A DNA stretch of 64,000 nt from Arthrobacter yangruifuii (GTDB lineage: Bacteria; Actinomycetota; Actinomycetes; Actinomycetales; Micrococcaceae): assembly GCF_009192775.1 (NCBI RefSeq), contig NZ_VTFX01000005.1, positions 1 to 64,000 on the forward strand, read 5' to 3'. Below are positions 51,617 to 60,961 of this stretch, piece after piece. The notes below the pieces were generated by a model. The model was not told where the DNA came from, did no database searches, and saw nothing but the letters and a program-made list of their open reading frames with translations. A program made the position numbers and the translations under genes. Each line of letters starts with the position of its first letter. Position 1 is the stretch's first letter.

Positions 51617-52483
51617 CTAGCGAAGTCCGCGCAGCCGGGCGGCGTCCTCCAGCGCCTGCTGCTGTGCCGCGGTCACCACGGAGCCGAGGACGACGCCGGC
51701 CCCGCTCTGCCCTGCCCGTCCGGCGGCATCCGGGGCTGAAGCGAGCATGCCGCGCACCTCTGCGGGCGTGAACGGAACAGGCACCCCGGTATGCGCCACC
51801 GCATGGCAGGTAGGGCACAGCGGCACCAGGTCCGACACGGGATCCAGGACGTAGCCGGCGGCCGGATCCGGGCCCGGCACCAGATGATGCACCTGCATCA
51901 GCGCCTCGGTCCCCGGCCCGTACCGCTGGGCGGGGACCAGGCCGCAGGCCGCACAGACGGTTCCAAAGAAAGCCAGGCAGAGGCGCCGGGCCTCGGCGTC
52001 GTGCTCGTAGTCGTTAACGGGCCGCAGGCCCACGGCTCCGGGATCGAGTGTTCCCGGAACCGGACTCAACGGATCTGCTCCGGCGCCAAGGTACCCGGAC
52101 CACAGCCGCCGAAGCGCGGGAACGGCTGCAGCCGGAATGGGTAGGACTTCCCCGGGCAGGGGGAGGGCCGGCAGGATGTCCGCCAGGTGGGACTCCGGCA
52201 GCTGCTCACCCAGGGGCAGCAGGAGATCAAAATCAACGATGACGGGGTCCGTGTCACGGCCGGACGGAGCAGCGACGACGCCGTGTCCCGCCAGTCCCCG
52301 CGGCCCCTGCCCGCTTATGCCGCCCAGCACCAGCCAGACCTCGGTTCCGGAAGCCGGCTGGAAACCGGTCAGGGGGATGCTCCGGCGGAAGCTACCGCCG
52401 CCGGCGACGGCGCCGACCGCCGGGCCGTACCCGTCCGGCCAGGACTCCCGGTCCGCAGCCCAGGTCAGCAGGACGGAGGGCAC
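51617..52483 (-). CDS. HNH endonuclease domain protein
   Basis: The 288-residue protein has an HNH/McrA-like nuclease site in its C-terminal half. CAACGL supplies the first zinc Cys pair, LMQVHHLVPG the catalytic His, YVLDPVSDLVPL the Asn/Asp part and CPTCHAVAH the second Cys pair and final His. The N-terminal 150 residues are of unknown type and may bind DNA or modified bases. GTG 52483 follows 3 bases after the DUF1540 stop, so the genes are coupled. A restriction-like defence role is possible but not shown. Confidence 0.82.
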   Translation of the reverse strand: MPSVLLTWAADRESWPDGYGPAVGAVAGGGSFRRSIPLTGFQPASGTEVWLVLGGISGQGPRGLAGHGVVAAPSGRDTDPVIVDFDLLLPLGEQLPESHLADILPALPLPGEVLPIPAAAVPALRRLWSGYLGAGADPLSPVPGTLDPGAVGLRPVNDYEHDAEARRLCLAFFGTVCAACGLVPAQRYGPGTEALMQVHHLVPGPDPAAGYVLDPVSDLVPLCPTCHAVAHTGVPVPFTPAEVRGMLASAPDAAGRAGQSGAGVVLGSVVTAAQQQALEDAARLRGLR

Positions 52484-52486
52484 CGG

Positions 52487-52777
52487 TCAGCGCGGCTGAT
52501 AGGTGAGGCAGTCAGCCAGTTCCGCGCCCGGTCCCACCCGCACATCGTGGGCGTCGCACATGAGGTGGCTGTTGAACCGGCACTCGTTGCGCTGGCAGGC
52601 CCCCACCTGGGCGAGGACCTTCGGCAGGCCGCCGGTGGCGGAGGTGTCAATGAAGGTGGAGCAGCTGGCGTGGTCCGGCGTACCGCCAACCGTGATGGCA
52701 TAGGCGGTGCAGCCTTCATGGTTGAAGTCGCAGCTGGTCACGGTGCAATCCTGCACCTGGGCAACATGATCGGTCAT
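52487..52777 (-). CDS. DUF1540 protein with two Cys-rich metal-binding repeats
   Basis: The 96-residue protein has two copies of the DUF1540 pattern: VQDCTVTSCDFNHEGCTAYAITV...CSTF and VGACQRNECRFNSHLMCDAHDVRV...CLTY. Each has four Cys that probably bind a metal. This is common in Actinobacteria and of unknown function. It is the first gene of a pair with the HNH protein. Confidence 0.9.
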   Translation of the reverse strand: MTDHVAQVQDCTVTSCDFNHEGCTAYAITVGGTPDHASCSTFIDTSATGGLPKVLAQVGACQRNECRFNSHLMCDAHDVRVGPGAELADCLTYQPR

Positions 52778-52914
52778 GGTTCCTCCACAAGGTGGTCATA
52801 CGTTCCGTGCCTGGCTTCGAACGTACCACCGCCGCACCGGAATAATTAGCGCGAATTTCCTTGCGCTATTTGCACCGGTTTGGCGTGAAACGGCCGGTTC
52901 GATACAACGGAAGG

Positions 52915-53985
52915 ATGAATGCGCTCCAGGCCGCCGCCGACTCCTTCCACCTCGCAGCTGATGGACAGGGCATGGACCTGGATGCTGCCCAACTATCCGT
53001 CCTCCCCGCACTGGCCCGGGCGGCCGAAGCGGCCCGCTCACCGGAACCGGCACCGCAGAACACCTCCGTCTACCTGTGGGGGCCGCCCGGGCGGGGCAAA
53101 ACCTGGCTGCTGGACACCCTGTTTGATTCCGTGGACATCCCGGACAAGCGCCGGCTTCATTTCCATGACTTTTTCCGGGAACTGCACGCGCTGGTCTTCG
53201 CCGGCTACGGAACCCCGGGCTACCGGCAGGAGTCCGCCTTCACCGCAGCCCTGGACCGGATGCTGGGCACCGTCCGGCTGCTGTGCTTTGACGAATTCCA
53301 TGTCACTGATCCGGCCGATGCCGCCTTCATCACCCGGCTGCTCCGCACCGTGCTGGACCGCGGGATTGTCCTGGTGGCCACCTCCAACTACGCGCCGCAG
53401 GAGCTGCTTCCGGATGAGATGTTCCACCACCTGTTCGAGCCCGGGATTGCCCTGATCACCGGGCATCTGCAGGTACGGGAGCTGAACGGGGAGGTGGATT
53501 ACCGCACCGTTCCCGGGCTGCGGCACGGCTCCGGTTTCGCCGCCGGGCACCACGTGCGCAGCGGCCATGCCCACCTGCTGGCCGAGGCCGGACTGGTCCC
53601 GCCCCGCCCGCAGGAAACGGTCCGCTTGGCACCGGGCACCCGGACGCTGCGGGCGCTGCGGGCCGGCGGCGGGCAGCTGTGGTTCGACTTCGAGGATCTG
53701 TGCCATGCACAATCGGCCACCTCCGATTACCTCGCACTGGTGCAGGACCACCGGCACTGGGTGATCAGCGGGGTGCCGGACGTGGACGGAGCCACTGCCT
53801 ACGGCTGGCAGCGCTTCGGCAACGTTGTGGACGTGCTGTACGACGCCGGGTGCCGGCTGGACGTTATCGGACTGGCCGATTATGCGGGCGTGTTCCCGGG
53901 GACCGCGCATCCTACGGATCTGGCGCGGCTGTGCAGCCGGTTCGGAATGCTCCAGCAGCTGCCGGCGGCCGCCGGACAGCCGTAG
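52915..53985 (+). CDS. zapE: AFG1/ZapE family ATPase
   Basis: The 356-residue AAA-type ATPase carries Walker A (WGPPGRGKTWLLD, about residues 56-68), Walker B (LLCFDEFHVTDPADA) and the arginine-containing FITRLLRTVLDRGIVLVATSNYAP region typical of ZapE/AFG1. ZapE acts on the division ring in E. coli. Relatives help turn over membrane proteins. The ATG at 52915 directly follows GGAAGG, so the spacing is short; an in-frame GTG at 52885 is an alternative without a site. Its start region is divergent from the DUF1540-HNH pair. Confidence 0.88.
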   Translation: MNALQAAADSFHLAADGQGMDLDAAQLSVLPALARAAEAARSPEPAPQNTSVYLWGPPGRGKTWLLDTLFDSVDIPDKRRLHFHDFFRELHALVFAGYGTPGYRQESAFTAALDRMLGTVRLLCFDEFHVTDPADAAFITRLLRTVLDRGIVLVATSNYAPQELLPDEMFHHLFEPGIALITGHLQVRELNGEVDYRTVPGLRHGSGFAAGHHVRSGHAHLLAEAGLVPPRPQETVRLAPGTRTLRALRAGGGQLWFDFEDLCHAQSATSDYLALVQDHRHWVISGVPDVDGATAYGWQRFGNVVDVLYDAGCRLDVIGLADYAGVFPGTAHPTDLARLCSRFGMLQQLPAAAGQP

Positions 53986-54048
53986 TCCGCACAGCCCTCA
54001 TCCGCCGCAGGCGCTGCGAGCGGCCGCACGGCCATGGTCCGCACGGCC

Positions 54049-55029
54049 CTAGTCCGCGCCGCCGGACGCGTCCCGGGCGTTCGCAAGCTTCTCCCGGGCC
54101 TTCTCCGCCGTCCGGCGGGCGGAACGGGCGGCGCGCCGGGCGTTGTCCCGCTCGCGTTCCAGTTTTCCGGAGCGCCGGTCCACGGCAGCCACTTCCCGCT
54201 CCAGCTGCCGGATCCGTTCCCGCAGTTCATCGATTTCATCCGTGAGCTCATCACGGTGGCCCGCGGATTCATCCACGTCCCGCTGGGCGGCGTCGAGCGC
54301 TTCCTGTGCCCGCTGCTCAGCGGCCTCCGCGTCTGCCAGCTCTGCCTGCGCCGTCCGCACGGCCCGCCGGGCCGCGGCCTGCCGGCGGCGTGCCTCCGCA
54401 GCGTCCACACTCCCGCCCTTGCCGCTGCCGCTGCCCTTGCCGCTGGCGCGGCCTGCGGGCCGGGAACCGGCCCCGCTCCCGTGCGGCACCGAGTCCGGGT
54501 CCGCCACCGCGCCGTCCAGGTCCACCTCGTCCCAGCCGCTGGCCGTGAGGGCGCGGATCAGCTGGCCGCTGGCCACGGCATCCGCCGCCGCGGGGTCGGT
54601 CATGGCGGCCCAGAGGGTCTGTTCCGCCTCGGCCGCCAGCGATTCGCTCACCGGGTGGTCCAGCCCGGCGGCCAGATCCCGTGCCTGGCGGACAATCGCG
54701 CGCAGCAGCCGTTGGCGTTCGGTGCTCAGCCGGCGCAGCTGTTTCCGGTCCAGATCGGCCTGGGCCTCGCGCAGCGCCGCTCCGAGCTGGAGCACCTGGT
54801 CCAGGTCTTCGCGCCGCCGGTCCGCCAGCAGATTGACCAGCCAGGCAGCCGTCGAAGGCTTAGGAAGTGCCTTGATCCGCCCCGCGAGTTCCTTATCCCC
54901 GGCCTTCCCCGCCTCGGCGGCCAGGGTGTTGCGGGCAGCAGTGAACTCCGAAGGCAGCAGCGGATAGAGCGCGGCGACGGCGGCAGCGAGCGACGGCGGG
55001 CCCGGGGTTGGTGTGGGCGCCGGGCTCAC
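54049..55029 (-). CDS. coiled-coil protein of unknown function
   Basis: The 326-residue protein has a helical N-terminal domain (LYPLLPSEFTAARNTLAAEAGKAGDKELAGRIKALPKPSTAAWLVNLLA) known from actinobacterial hypothetical proteins, then a Gly/Ser/Lys linker near residue 200. A long Ala/Arg/Glu coiled coil runs to the C-terminus. No enzyme motif is visible. GTG 55029 overlaps the stop of the DoxX gene upstream (GTGA), so both are in one transcript. Confidence 0.8.
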   Translation of the reverse strand: MSPAPTPTPGPPSLAAAVAALYPLLPSEFTAARNTLAAEAGKAGDKELAGRIKALPKPSTAAWLVNLLADRRREDLDQVLQLGAALREAQADLDRKQLRRLSTERQRLLRAIVRQARDLAAGLDHPVSESLAAEAEQTLWAAMTDPAAADAVASGQLIRALTASGWDEVDLDGAVADPDSVPHGSGAGSRPAGRASGKGSGSGKGGSVDAAEARRRQAAARRAVRTAQAELADAEAAEQRAQEALDAAQRDVDESAGHRDELTDEIDELRERIRQLEREVAAVDRRSGKLERERDNARRAARSARRTAEKAREKLANARDASGGAD

Positions 55030-55397
55030 CCGAAGACGCCGAACCGTCCCAGCGCCACCACCAGGGAGAGCACCAGCAGGATCACGCCCAGGGGAATCCG
55101 GCTGCGTTCACCCCGCCGCACGTGGACGAGGACTGCCAAGGCCATCAACACGGCCAGCGCAGTCGCCGCCACCGGTGTCAGGACGGGCAGCAACCCCGTC
55201 GCCTGCGGCACAACAAGCCCCACGGCGCCCAGAACCTCGAGGACGCCGATCAGCTTCACGGTGCCCGCCGAATAGTCCTCGGGCCAGCGCAGAGTCTGCT
55301 GCAGACGCGTCTGGCTTTGGGTGATCTTTATAAAACCGACTCCGGCGAAAAGCAGCGCCAGTACTAGTTGAAGCAGCCACAAGACCAAGGACAGCAT
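55026..55397 (-). CDS. DoxX family membrane protein
   Basis: From ATG 55397 the 123-residue protein has four hydrophobic helices and the DoxX-like features LLFAGVGFIKITQS at the first helix and VKLIGVLEVLGAVGLVVPQ at the second. DoxX-like proteins are small membrane proteins tied to redox or detoxification functions; the role here is unknown. It is coupled to the coiled-coil gene by a 4-base overlap. Confidence 0.85.
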   Translation of the reverse strand: MLSLVLWLLQLVLALLFAGVGFIKITQSQTRLQQTLRWPEDYSAGTVKLIGVLEVLGAVGLVVPQATGLLPVLTPVAATALAVLMALAVLVHVRRGERSRIPLGVILLVLSLVVALGRFGVFG

Positions 55398-55526
55398 GGG
55401 TATCTCAGCGACTTTCTGTGGACGGGCAGGAGCCAGCGTACGGAACCGCTGTGGGACCATCACAACCCAAAGGCGGGCCGCCGTCCGGGATCTGGGCCAG
55501 AGCGGGCGTGGCGCCGTGCCCGCAGG

Positions 55527-56513
55527 TCAGAACCCCGCTACGGGCCGGGGACGGTAGAACTCTTCGAGCTTACCGAACTCCTCCTCGGTGAGCTGGATGT
55601 CCAGGGCCTTGAGGGTGTCATCCAGCTGGTAAGCGTCCGTGGCGCCGACCACCGGGGCGGTGACCACCGGATTGGCCAGTACCCAGGCGAGGGCAACCTG
55701 GGCGCGGGTGGCACCGAGCCCTTCTGCCACGTTTCCCACGGCATCGGTGATGCTGCGGTCCACCTCCTCGTTGCCCCGGTAGAGCTCCTGGCCCTGCAAA
55801 TCGAGGTCCTGCCGGACCGTCCTGCCTCCCCAGGGGCGGGCCAGACGGCCGCGGGCAAGCGGTGAATAGGGCAGCGCGCCAACACCCCGGTCCGCGCAGA
55901 ACGGATACATCTCCCGTTCTTCCTCCCGGTAAAGGAGGTTGTAGTGATCCTGCATCGTGACGAACGGTGCCCAGCCGTGCTGTTCCTGCAGGAACAAGGC
56001 CTTGGCGAACTGCCATGTGCGCATGCTCGAGGCACCCAGGTACCTGACTTTGCCGTCCCGGACCAGCAGATCCAAGGTCTCCAGGGTTTCTTCCAGCGGC
56101 GTCACGGCGTCCCATCGGTGCACCTGGTAGAGGTCGATGTAGTCCGTGCCGAGCCGCCTCAGGCTCTGTTCCACCTGCCACAGGATGTGCTTGCGGGACA
56201 GCCCCCAACCGTTGGGGCCGGGACCCATTTCGCCGTGGACCTTGGTGGCGATCACCACCTCGTCCCGCCGGCAGTACTGCGCGACGGCGGCTCCCAGGAT
56301 TTCCTCGCTGTGGCCGGCGGAATACACATTGGCCGTGTCAAAGAAGTTGATCCCCAGTTCCACGGCGTGCCGCAGCAGTGAACTGGCCTCCTCCTCGCGG
56401 AGAGTCCAGCTGTGCGTGCCGCGTCCCGGGTCACCGAACCCCAGGCAGCCCAGCCCGATGGCTGAAACCACCGCCCCTGACCTGCCCAGCTTTGCGTATG
56501 TCATCGAGTTCAT
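55527..56513 (-). CDS. aldo/keto reductase
   Basis: The 328-residue (beta/alpha)8 NADPH-dependent reductase has the catalytic tetrad in FFDTANVYSAGHSEEILG (Asp, Tyr), VIATKVHG (Lys) and LYQVHRWD (His). YSPLARGRLARPWG and a late SPxVGA-like GAT loop bind the cofactor. It reduces aldehydes or ketones of unknown identity. ATG 56513 has GGAGG 7 bases upstream, while the ATG at 56573 has none. Confidence 0.9.
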   Translation of the reverse strand: MNSMTYAKLGRSGAVVSAIGLGCLGFGDPGRGTHSWTLREEEASSLLRHAVELGINFFDTANVYSAGHSEEILGAAVAQYCRRDEVVIATKVHGEMGPGPNGWGLSRKHILWQVEQSLRRLGTDYIDLYQVHRWDAVTPLEETLETLDLLVRDGKVRYLGASSMRTWQFAKALFLQEQHGWAPFVTMQDHYNLLYREEEREMYPFCADRGVGALPYSPLARGRLARPWGGRTVRQDLDLQGQELYRGNEEVDRSITDAVGNVAEGLGATRAQVALAWVLANPVVTAPVVGATDAYQLDDTLKALDIQLTEEEFGKLEEFYRPRPVAGF

Positions 56514-56641
56514 CCGCTGGCCTCCGACGCTGCAGTTGCCGATTAACGTACCGCCGATGCTACCGGGACGCATGCCGGCTGCGGTAGGGAGGGGGCCCGG
56601 GGACTCCCGGCAGCGGCAGTTGCGGTTCTATACTGGCGCAC

Positions 56642-58120
56642 ATGGCCGCCGGAACAGGTACCGCAAGCCGTTTCTCCGTTGACGAAGCACAGGTGCTGCC
56701 GCCGCTCCACGAGCTGGCCGGAATTGAGCGGGTGGTGCAGCCCCGGGAAGGCCGCCGCACCGAGGTTCGGTATGACACCCCGGACCGGTCTCTGCGCCGG
56801 CGGGGGTTCCGCCTCACCCGAATCACGGACGACGACGGCGGGATCCGCTGGGAGCGGAGCGCGCCGGGCTCGGAACCGGGGACAGCCGTCGGCATGGAAC
56901 ACGCGGCCGGCATGCCTCCCGAACTGCTGGACGACATCCGGGCCGTGGTCCGGGACCGTGAACTGGTGCCGGTGCGGACCCTCACCACCCGCTATCTGGA
57001 GTACGAACTGCAGGACACGGCAGCCACGGTCCTCGCCCGCGTATGGGATGAAAGCACACAGACCAAGGACTCGGGGACGGACGGTTCCGGCACCGGCTGG
57101 CGGACCTGGCTCATCGAGGCGGCGGATGCGGGCCTGGCCCGGGAGGCCGCGGAGATGTTCCGTGCGGCCGGTGCCGTGCCGGCGGGACCGGACCCGGACA
57201 ACCAGGGCGTTGGCGCCGGCGTGCCGGATGCATCGGGGGCGGAGTCCCTGGACCGGGGAAGCCCGCTGGCGCTGTTGCTGCTGCATTACCTGCGGGGACA
57301 GTTCGAGGAACTGCTGCATCATGATCCGCGGGTGCGCCGGGGAGATGCTGACGGTATCCACAAGATGCGGGTGGCCACCCGGCGGCTGCGCTCAGCCCTG
57401 GCCAGCTACCGCGGCACCATGGACCCCGAGCCGGGGCGCTCCCTGCGGGCCGAGCTGCGCTGGCTTGCCCGGGTGCTGGGGGAGGCCCGCGATGCGCAGG
57501 TGATGCGGCACCGTCTCCAGGAGCTGATTGCCGCCGAACCCGTTGATCTGGTGATGGGGCCGGTGGCTGCGCGGGTGGACGAGGAGCTGCTCCACGACTA
57601 CCGGCAGGCGTACGGGCGCATCCGGGAAGCACTGTCGTCCCAGCGGTACTTCCGGGCGCTGGATGGACTCGAGGCGTTGCTGGATAGCCCGGCCTGGACG
57701 GAAACCGCCAAGGAACCGGCAGGTCCTGCTGCCGCCCGAATGATCCGCCGGGACCGGAAACGGCTGCGCCGCCGGGTCCGGGCCGCACGGAAACTCACGG
57801 GCGGGGACCAGACGGAAGCGCTGCATGATGCCCGCAAGGATGCGAAGCAGCTGCGCTACGCGGCCGAAGTCTGGGCGCCCGTGCAGGCCAAGGAAGCGAA
57901 GCACATGGTGGACGCAGCGGAGCACGTGCAGAAAATCCTCGGCGAGCATCAGGACAGCGTGGTGACGCAGGCATATCTGCGCCGGATGGGGGCAACTGCG
58001 CCCGCGGCCGGTGAGAACGGGTTCACCTACGGGCGGCTGCACGCGCTGGAACAGGCACACGCGCAGTCGGCGCGGGAGCGTTTCGCCGGCGCCTGGAAAG
58101 GCTTCCCGGCCAGCCCCTGA
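56642..58120 (+). CDS. CYTH-CHAD domain protein (polyphosphate-related)
   Basis: The 492-residue protein combines an N-terminal CYTH (triphosphate tunnel) domain and a C-terminal CHAD domain from about residue 205. The CYTH part keeps paired acidic/basic strands (EVRYDTPDRSLRRRGFRLTRI; TRYLEYELQDTAATVLARVWDE) but begins without a clear ExExK. The CHAD part shows HKMRVATRRLRSALASYRG and HDARKDAKQLRYAAEVW, whose His and Arg bind polyphosphate. It likely binds or hydrolyses inorganic (poly)phosphate. Confidence 0.88.
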   Translation: MAAGTGTASRFSVDEAQVLPPLHELAGIERVVQPREGRRTEVRYDTPDRSLRRRGFRLTRITDDDGGIRWERSAPGSEPGTAVGMEHAAGMPPELLDDIRAVVRDRELVPVRTLTTRYLEYELQDTAATVLARVWDESTQTKDSGTDGSGTGWRTWLIEAADAGLAREAAEMFRAAGAVPAGPDPDNQGVGAGVPDASGAESLDRGSPLALLLLHYLRGQFEELLHHDPRVRRGDADGIHKMRVATRRLRSALASYRGTMDPEPGRSLRAELRWLARVLGEARDAQVMRHRLQELIAAEPVDLVMGPVAARVDEELLHDYRQAYGRIREALSSQRYFRALDGLEALLDSPAWTETAKEPAGPAAARMIRRDRKRLRRRVRAARKLTGGDQTEALHDARKDAKQLRYAAEVWAPVQAKEAKHMVDAAEHVQKILGEHQDSVVTQAYLRRMGATAPAAGENGFTYGRLHALEQAHAQSARERFAGAWKGFPASP

Positions 58121-58133
58121 CGGAGGGATTCAG

Positions 58134-59699
58134 ATGGAATCACCCTGGGCGCCGCTGCGCCGGCGGATGTTCCTGATTTTGTGGCTTGCCCAGCTGGGCT
58201 CCAACATCGGGACCTGGATGCAGACCGTGGGAGCCCAGTGGTTCCTCGTGGAGACGAGCAGGAATGCTGCGCTGGTCTCGCTCGTTCAAACGGCGAATCT
58301 CGCGCCGTCGCTCCTGCTCGGCCTGATCGCCGGAGTGCTGGCGGACGCGTTCAACCGCCGCCGGCTGATTCTCGGCGCCAATATCTTCGCCGCCGGGGCG
58401 GCCACCACCCTGACGGTCGTGGCCACTCTGGGCCTGCTGAACCCCGATTCGCTGCTGCTGTACACGTTCCTCATCGGCTGCGGCGTGGCCCTGAGCTCGC
58501 CGGCCTGGCAAGCGATCATTCCCGAGTTGGTTCCGAGCAGCGAAATCCGGGCGGCCTCTGCGCTTGGAAGCGTGGCGGTGAATTCGGCCCGTGCCGTGGG
58601 CCCGGCCGTGGCGGGAGTGCTGGTGGCCCTGGCCGGTCCCGCCTTTGTCTTCGGCCTCAACGCGTTGTCCTTCATGGGTACCGCCGTCGCCATTTACAGC
58701 TGGCGGGCACCAAAGCAGAATCCGGCGGACCGGGAACATATGGGCGAAGCGCTCGCCGCAGGCATCCGCTACATCCGGGCGGCGCCGCGTGTCCGGCGTA
58801 TCCTGCTGCGGTCCGGACTGTTCATCTTCCCGGCCAGCGCCGTCTATGCCCTGCTGCCCGTCGCCGTCAACGGGCATCTGGGCCTCGGATCGGCAGGCTA
58901 CGGGCTGCTGCTGGGTGCCCTGGGTGCCGGTGCGGTACTGGGAGTCGTCCTCCTGCCGCGGCTGAGGACCGTCCTGCCGGACAACGCCCTGCTGGGCGGC
59001 AGTGCCATAGTTTTCGCGGCCGGGGCCTTCGCCTGCGGCTACCTGCCCGCCGCTGCGGTTGCCGCCCTGCTGGTGCCCGCCGGATTCGCCTGGATCTGCA
59101 CCTTCTCCACCCTGAACGCCGCGATGCAGCTGACGTTGCCGGAATGGGTGCGTGCCCGGGGACTGTCGGTCTACCTCATGGTCGCCTCCGGGTCACAGGC
59201 CGTGGGTGCCGTCTTCTGGGGATCCGGTGCCACCGGTGCCGGGTACGCTCCCACGCTGGCCTTTGCCGCCGTCGTCCTGGTGCTTGCGGGTGCCAGCGTC
59301 CTGGTGCTTCCGCTGCTGCCCGGCACCGGGCGCCTGGACCGGAGTGTGGCAGGCACGGAACTGGATCTTCCGGCCGGCGAGCAACCCCGTCCCGATGCCG
59401 GCCCGGTGACGGTCCTCGTTGCCTATGAGGTCTCTCCGGAGCTCGTCGACGAGTTTGTGAACGCCATGCACCGGGTCCGGTTGACCCGCATGCGCACCGG
59501 AGCCACCGACTGGGAACTGGTGCATTCCGTGACGGACCGGGACCAGTTCAGGGAGATTTATGACGTGCCGACCTGGCGCGAGTACCTGCGGCAGGAACAG
59601 ACCCGGACCACGGGGGAGGACCGCCGGATCATCCAGCGCGCCTGGGACCTGGCTGAGGCGGAACCGCAGGTGCGCTGGTTCCTTCCTGCCTCCGCCTGA
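58134..59699 (+). CDS. MFS_3 family transporter with C-terminal monooxygenase-like domain
   Basis: From ATG 58134 (GGAGGG upstream) the 521-residue protein has 10-12 helices of the MFS_3/EntS-like type (WLAQLGSNIGTWMQTVGAQWFLVE; LGSVAVNSARAVGPAVAGVLVAL). It ends in a soluble part of about 100 residues (VTVLVAYEVSPELVDEFVNAMHRVR...TDWELVHSVTDRDQF) that looks like an antibiotic-biosynthesis-monooxygenase ferredoxin-like fold. This architecture recurs in MFS_3 proteins. The cargo may be a siderophore or drug and is not evident. Confidence 0.87.
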   Translation: MESPWAPLRRRMFLILWLAQLGSNIGTWMQTVGAQWFLVETSRNAALVSLVQTANLAPSLLLGLIAGVLADAFNRRRLILGANIFAAGAATTLTVVATLGLLNPDSLLLYTFLIGCGVALSSPAWQAIIPELVPSSEIRAASALGSVAVNSARAVGPAVAGVLVALAGPAFVFGLNALSFMGTAVAIYSWRAPKQNPADREHMGEALAAGIRYIRAAPRVRRILLRSGLFIFPASAVYALLPVAVNGHLGLGSAGYGLLLGALGAGAVLGVVLLPRLRTVLPDNALLGGSAIVFAAGAFACGYLPAAAVAALLVPAGFAWICTFSTLNAAMQLTLPEWVRARGLSVYLMVASGSQAVGAVFWGSGATGAGYAPTLAFAAVVLVLAGASVLVLPLLPGTGRLDRSVAGTELDLPAGEQPRPDAGPVTVLVAYEVSPELVDEFVNAMHRVRLTRMRTGATDWELVHSVTDRDQFREIYDVPTWREYLRQEQTRTTGEDRRIIQRAWDLAEAEPQVRWFLPASA

Positions 59700-59828
59700 G
59701 GGTTCGGTCCCGCCGGGGTGCAACGGATAGACTGGGACCCGGTTCGAAGGCCGTTTCCACGGCGGGCCGGCGTATTGGTAGCGATGCGCTGAGAACGATG
59801 CAGTGAACAAACCATTAGTTGAGGTATT

Positions 59829-60902
59829 TTGCGAGATTTTAGTGCACGCCTGGCCACTGCCGAGGAGATCGCCAACTGGGACAAGCACGTGCTGGCCAAC
59901 CCCGGCGGCGGTAACGTCCTCCAGTCTGCATCCTTCGCGGAAGTGAAGTCCCACCACGGCTGGAACCCCGTGTATCTGGCCTTCACCGGACCCGATTACG
60001 TGACCTACACGCTGGCGATCGAAAAGAAGGTTCCGGCACTCGGCAGCCTCTGGTACCTCATCAAGGGTCCCGACGTCGCCGCACCCGAAGACGTGCCGCT
60101 GGTGGTTAATGCGCTGGCCCGGTTCATCAAAGAGACCCGCCGCAAGGTCTTCGCCATCAAGGTTGAGCCGGACATCGTGGACAGCGAAGAGGTCCAGGCC
60201 CTGTTCACGGGTGCCGGATTTATCAAGACGTTCAACCTGCAGCCCAATGACTCGACGGCCCTGCTGGACACCACGCCGGACGAGGAGCAGCTGCTCAAGA
60301 ACCTCTCCTCCCGCGGCCGCAATGCGGTCCGCCGGGCCATCCGGGAGGGCGCCGACGTCCGCCGGGTCGAGCCGACCGAGGAAAACATGCGGACCATGTA
60401 CCGGCTGATGGCCTACATCGAGGACCGTTCCGCCGCACGGCTGCGGTCCTACGAGTACTACCACCGGTTCTGGTCCAACTTCGTGGCGGCCGGCCAGGGG
60501 CGCTTCTACTTCGCGTTCGAGGACGGCGAACCCACGGTGGGCGCGTTCGTCATTGCCTACGGCAGCAAGGGCACCTACAAGGACGGCGGGTCCAAGCCGA
60601 AGCGCTCCCAGTACGGAGATTCCCACCTGGTCCAGTGGACCGCCATTACGGAACTCAAGAAGGAGTGCGGCATTGTTCAGTACGACTTCTGCGGCACACC
60701 GCCGAGCAGCCAGCTCAAGGACAAGAGCCACCCCCACCACGGACTGGGCCTGTTCAAGACCAGTTTTTCCAAGACAGTCACCGATTTCGTGGGCTGCTAT
60801 GACTTCATCGTGGATCCGGTCCGCTACCGGATCTGGAACAGCATAGGCGAACGCGTGGCACGGCAGATTTACTGGCGCCGCCACCAGCAGCCGTTCTACT
60901 AA
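59829..60902 (+). CDS. FemAB/FemX family peptidyltransferase
   Basis: The 357-residue protein has two GNAT-like folds. Its FemAB features include FKT-like GAGFIKTFNLQPNDSTALLDTTPDEEQLLKNLSSRGRNAVRRAIREG, FVIAYGSKGTYKDGGSKP and the late HHGLGLFKTSFSKTVTDFVGCYD. Such enzymes add amino acids from aminoacyl-tRNA to lipid II to build peptidoglycan interpeptide bridges, which fits a Micrococcaceae-type cell wall. It starts with TTG 59829 behind GAGG. The ThrE-like gene follows 59 bases later. Confidence 0.88.
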   Translation: MRDFSARLATAEEIANWDKHVLANPGGGNVLQSASFAEVKSHHGWNPVYLAFTGPDYVTYTLAIEKKVPALGSLWYLIKGPDVAAPEDVPLVVNALARFIKETRRKVFAIKVEPDIVDSEEVQALFTGAGFIKTFNLQPNDSTALLDTTPDEEQLLKNLSSRGRNAVRRAIREGADVRRVEPTEENMRTMYRLMAYIEDRSAARLRSYEYYHRFWSNFVAAGQGRFYFAFEDGEPTVGAFVIAYGSKGTYKDGGSKPKRSQYGDSHLVQWTAITELKKECGIVQYDFCGTPPSSQLKDKSHPHHGLGLFKTSFSKTVTDFVGCYDFIVDPVRYRIWNSIGERVARQIYWRRHQQPFY

Positions 60903-60961
60903 GCAGCAGTATTACCAGGCAGCAACCCGGGCAGTGCCCGGAACAGGCGAAAGGCGAGTTC

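Noticed and set aside
51617-52777. A full restriction-modification or defence system around the HNH gene
   Set aside because: No methyltransferase, helicase or partner gene is present. The neighbour is a DUF1540 protein. A lone HNH protein is not enough to claim a system.
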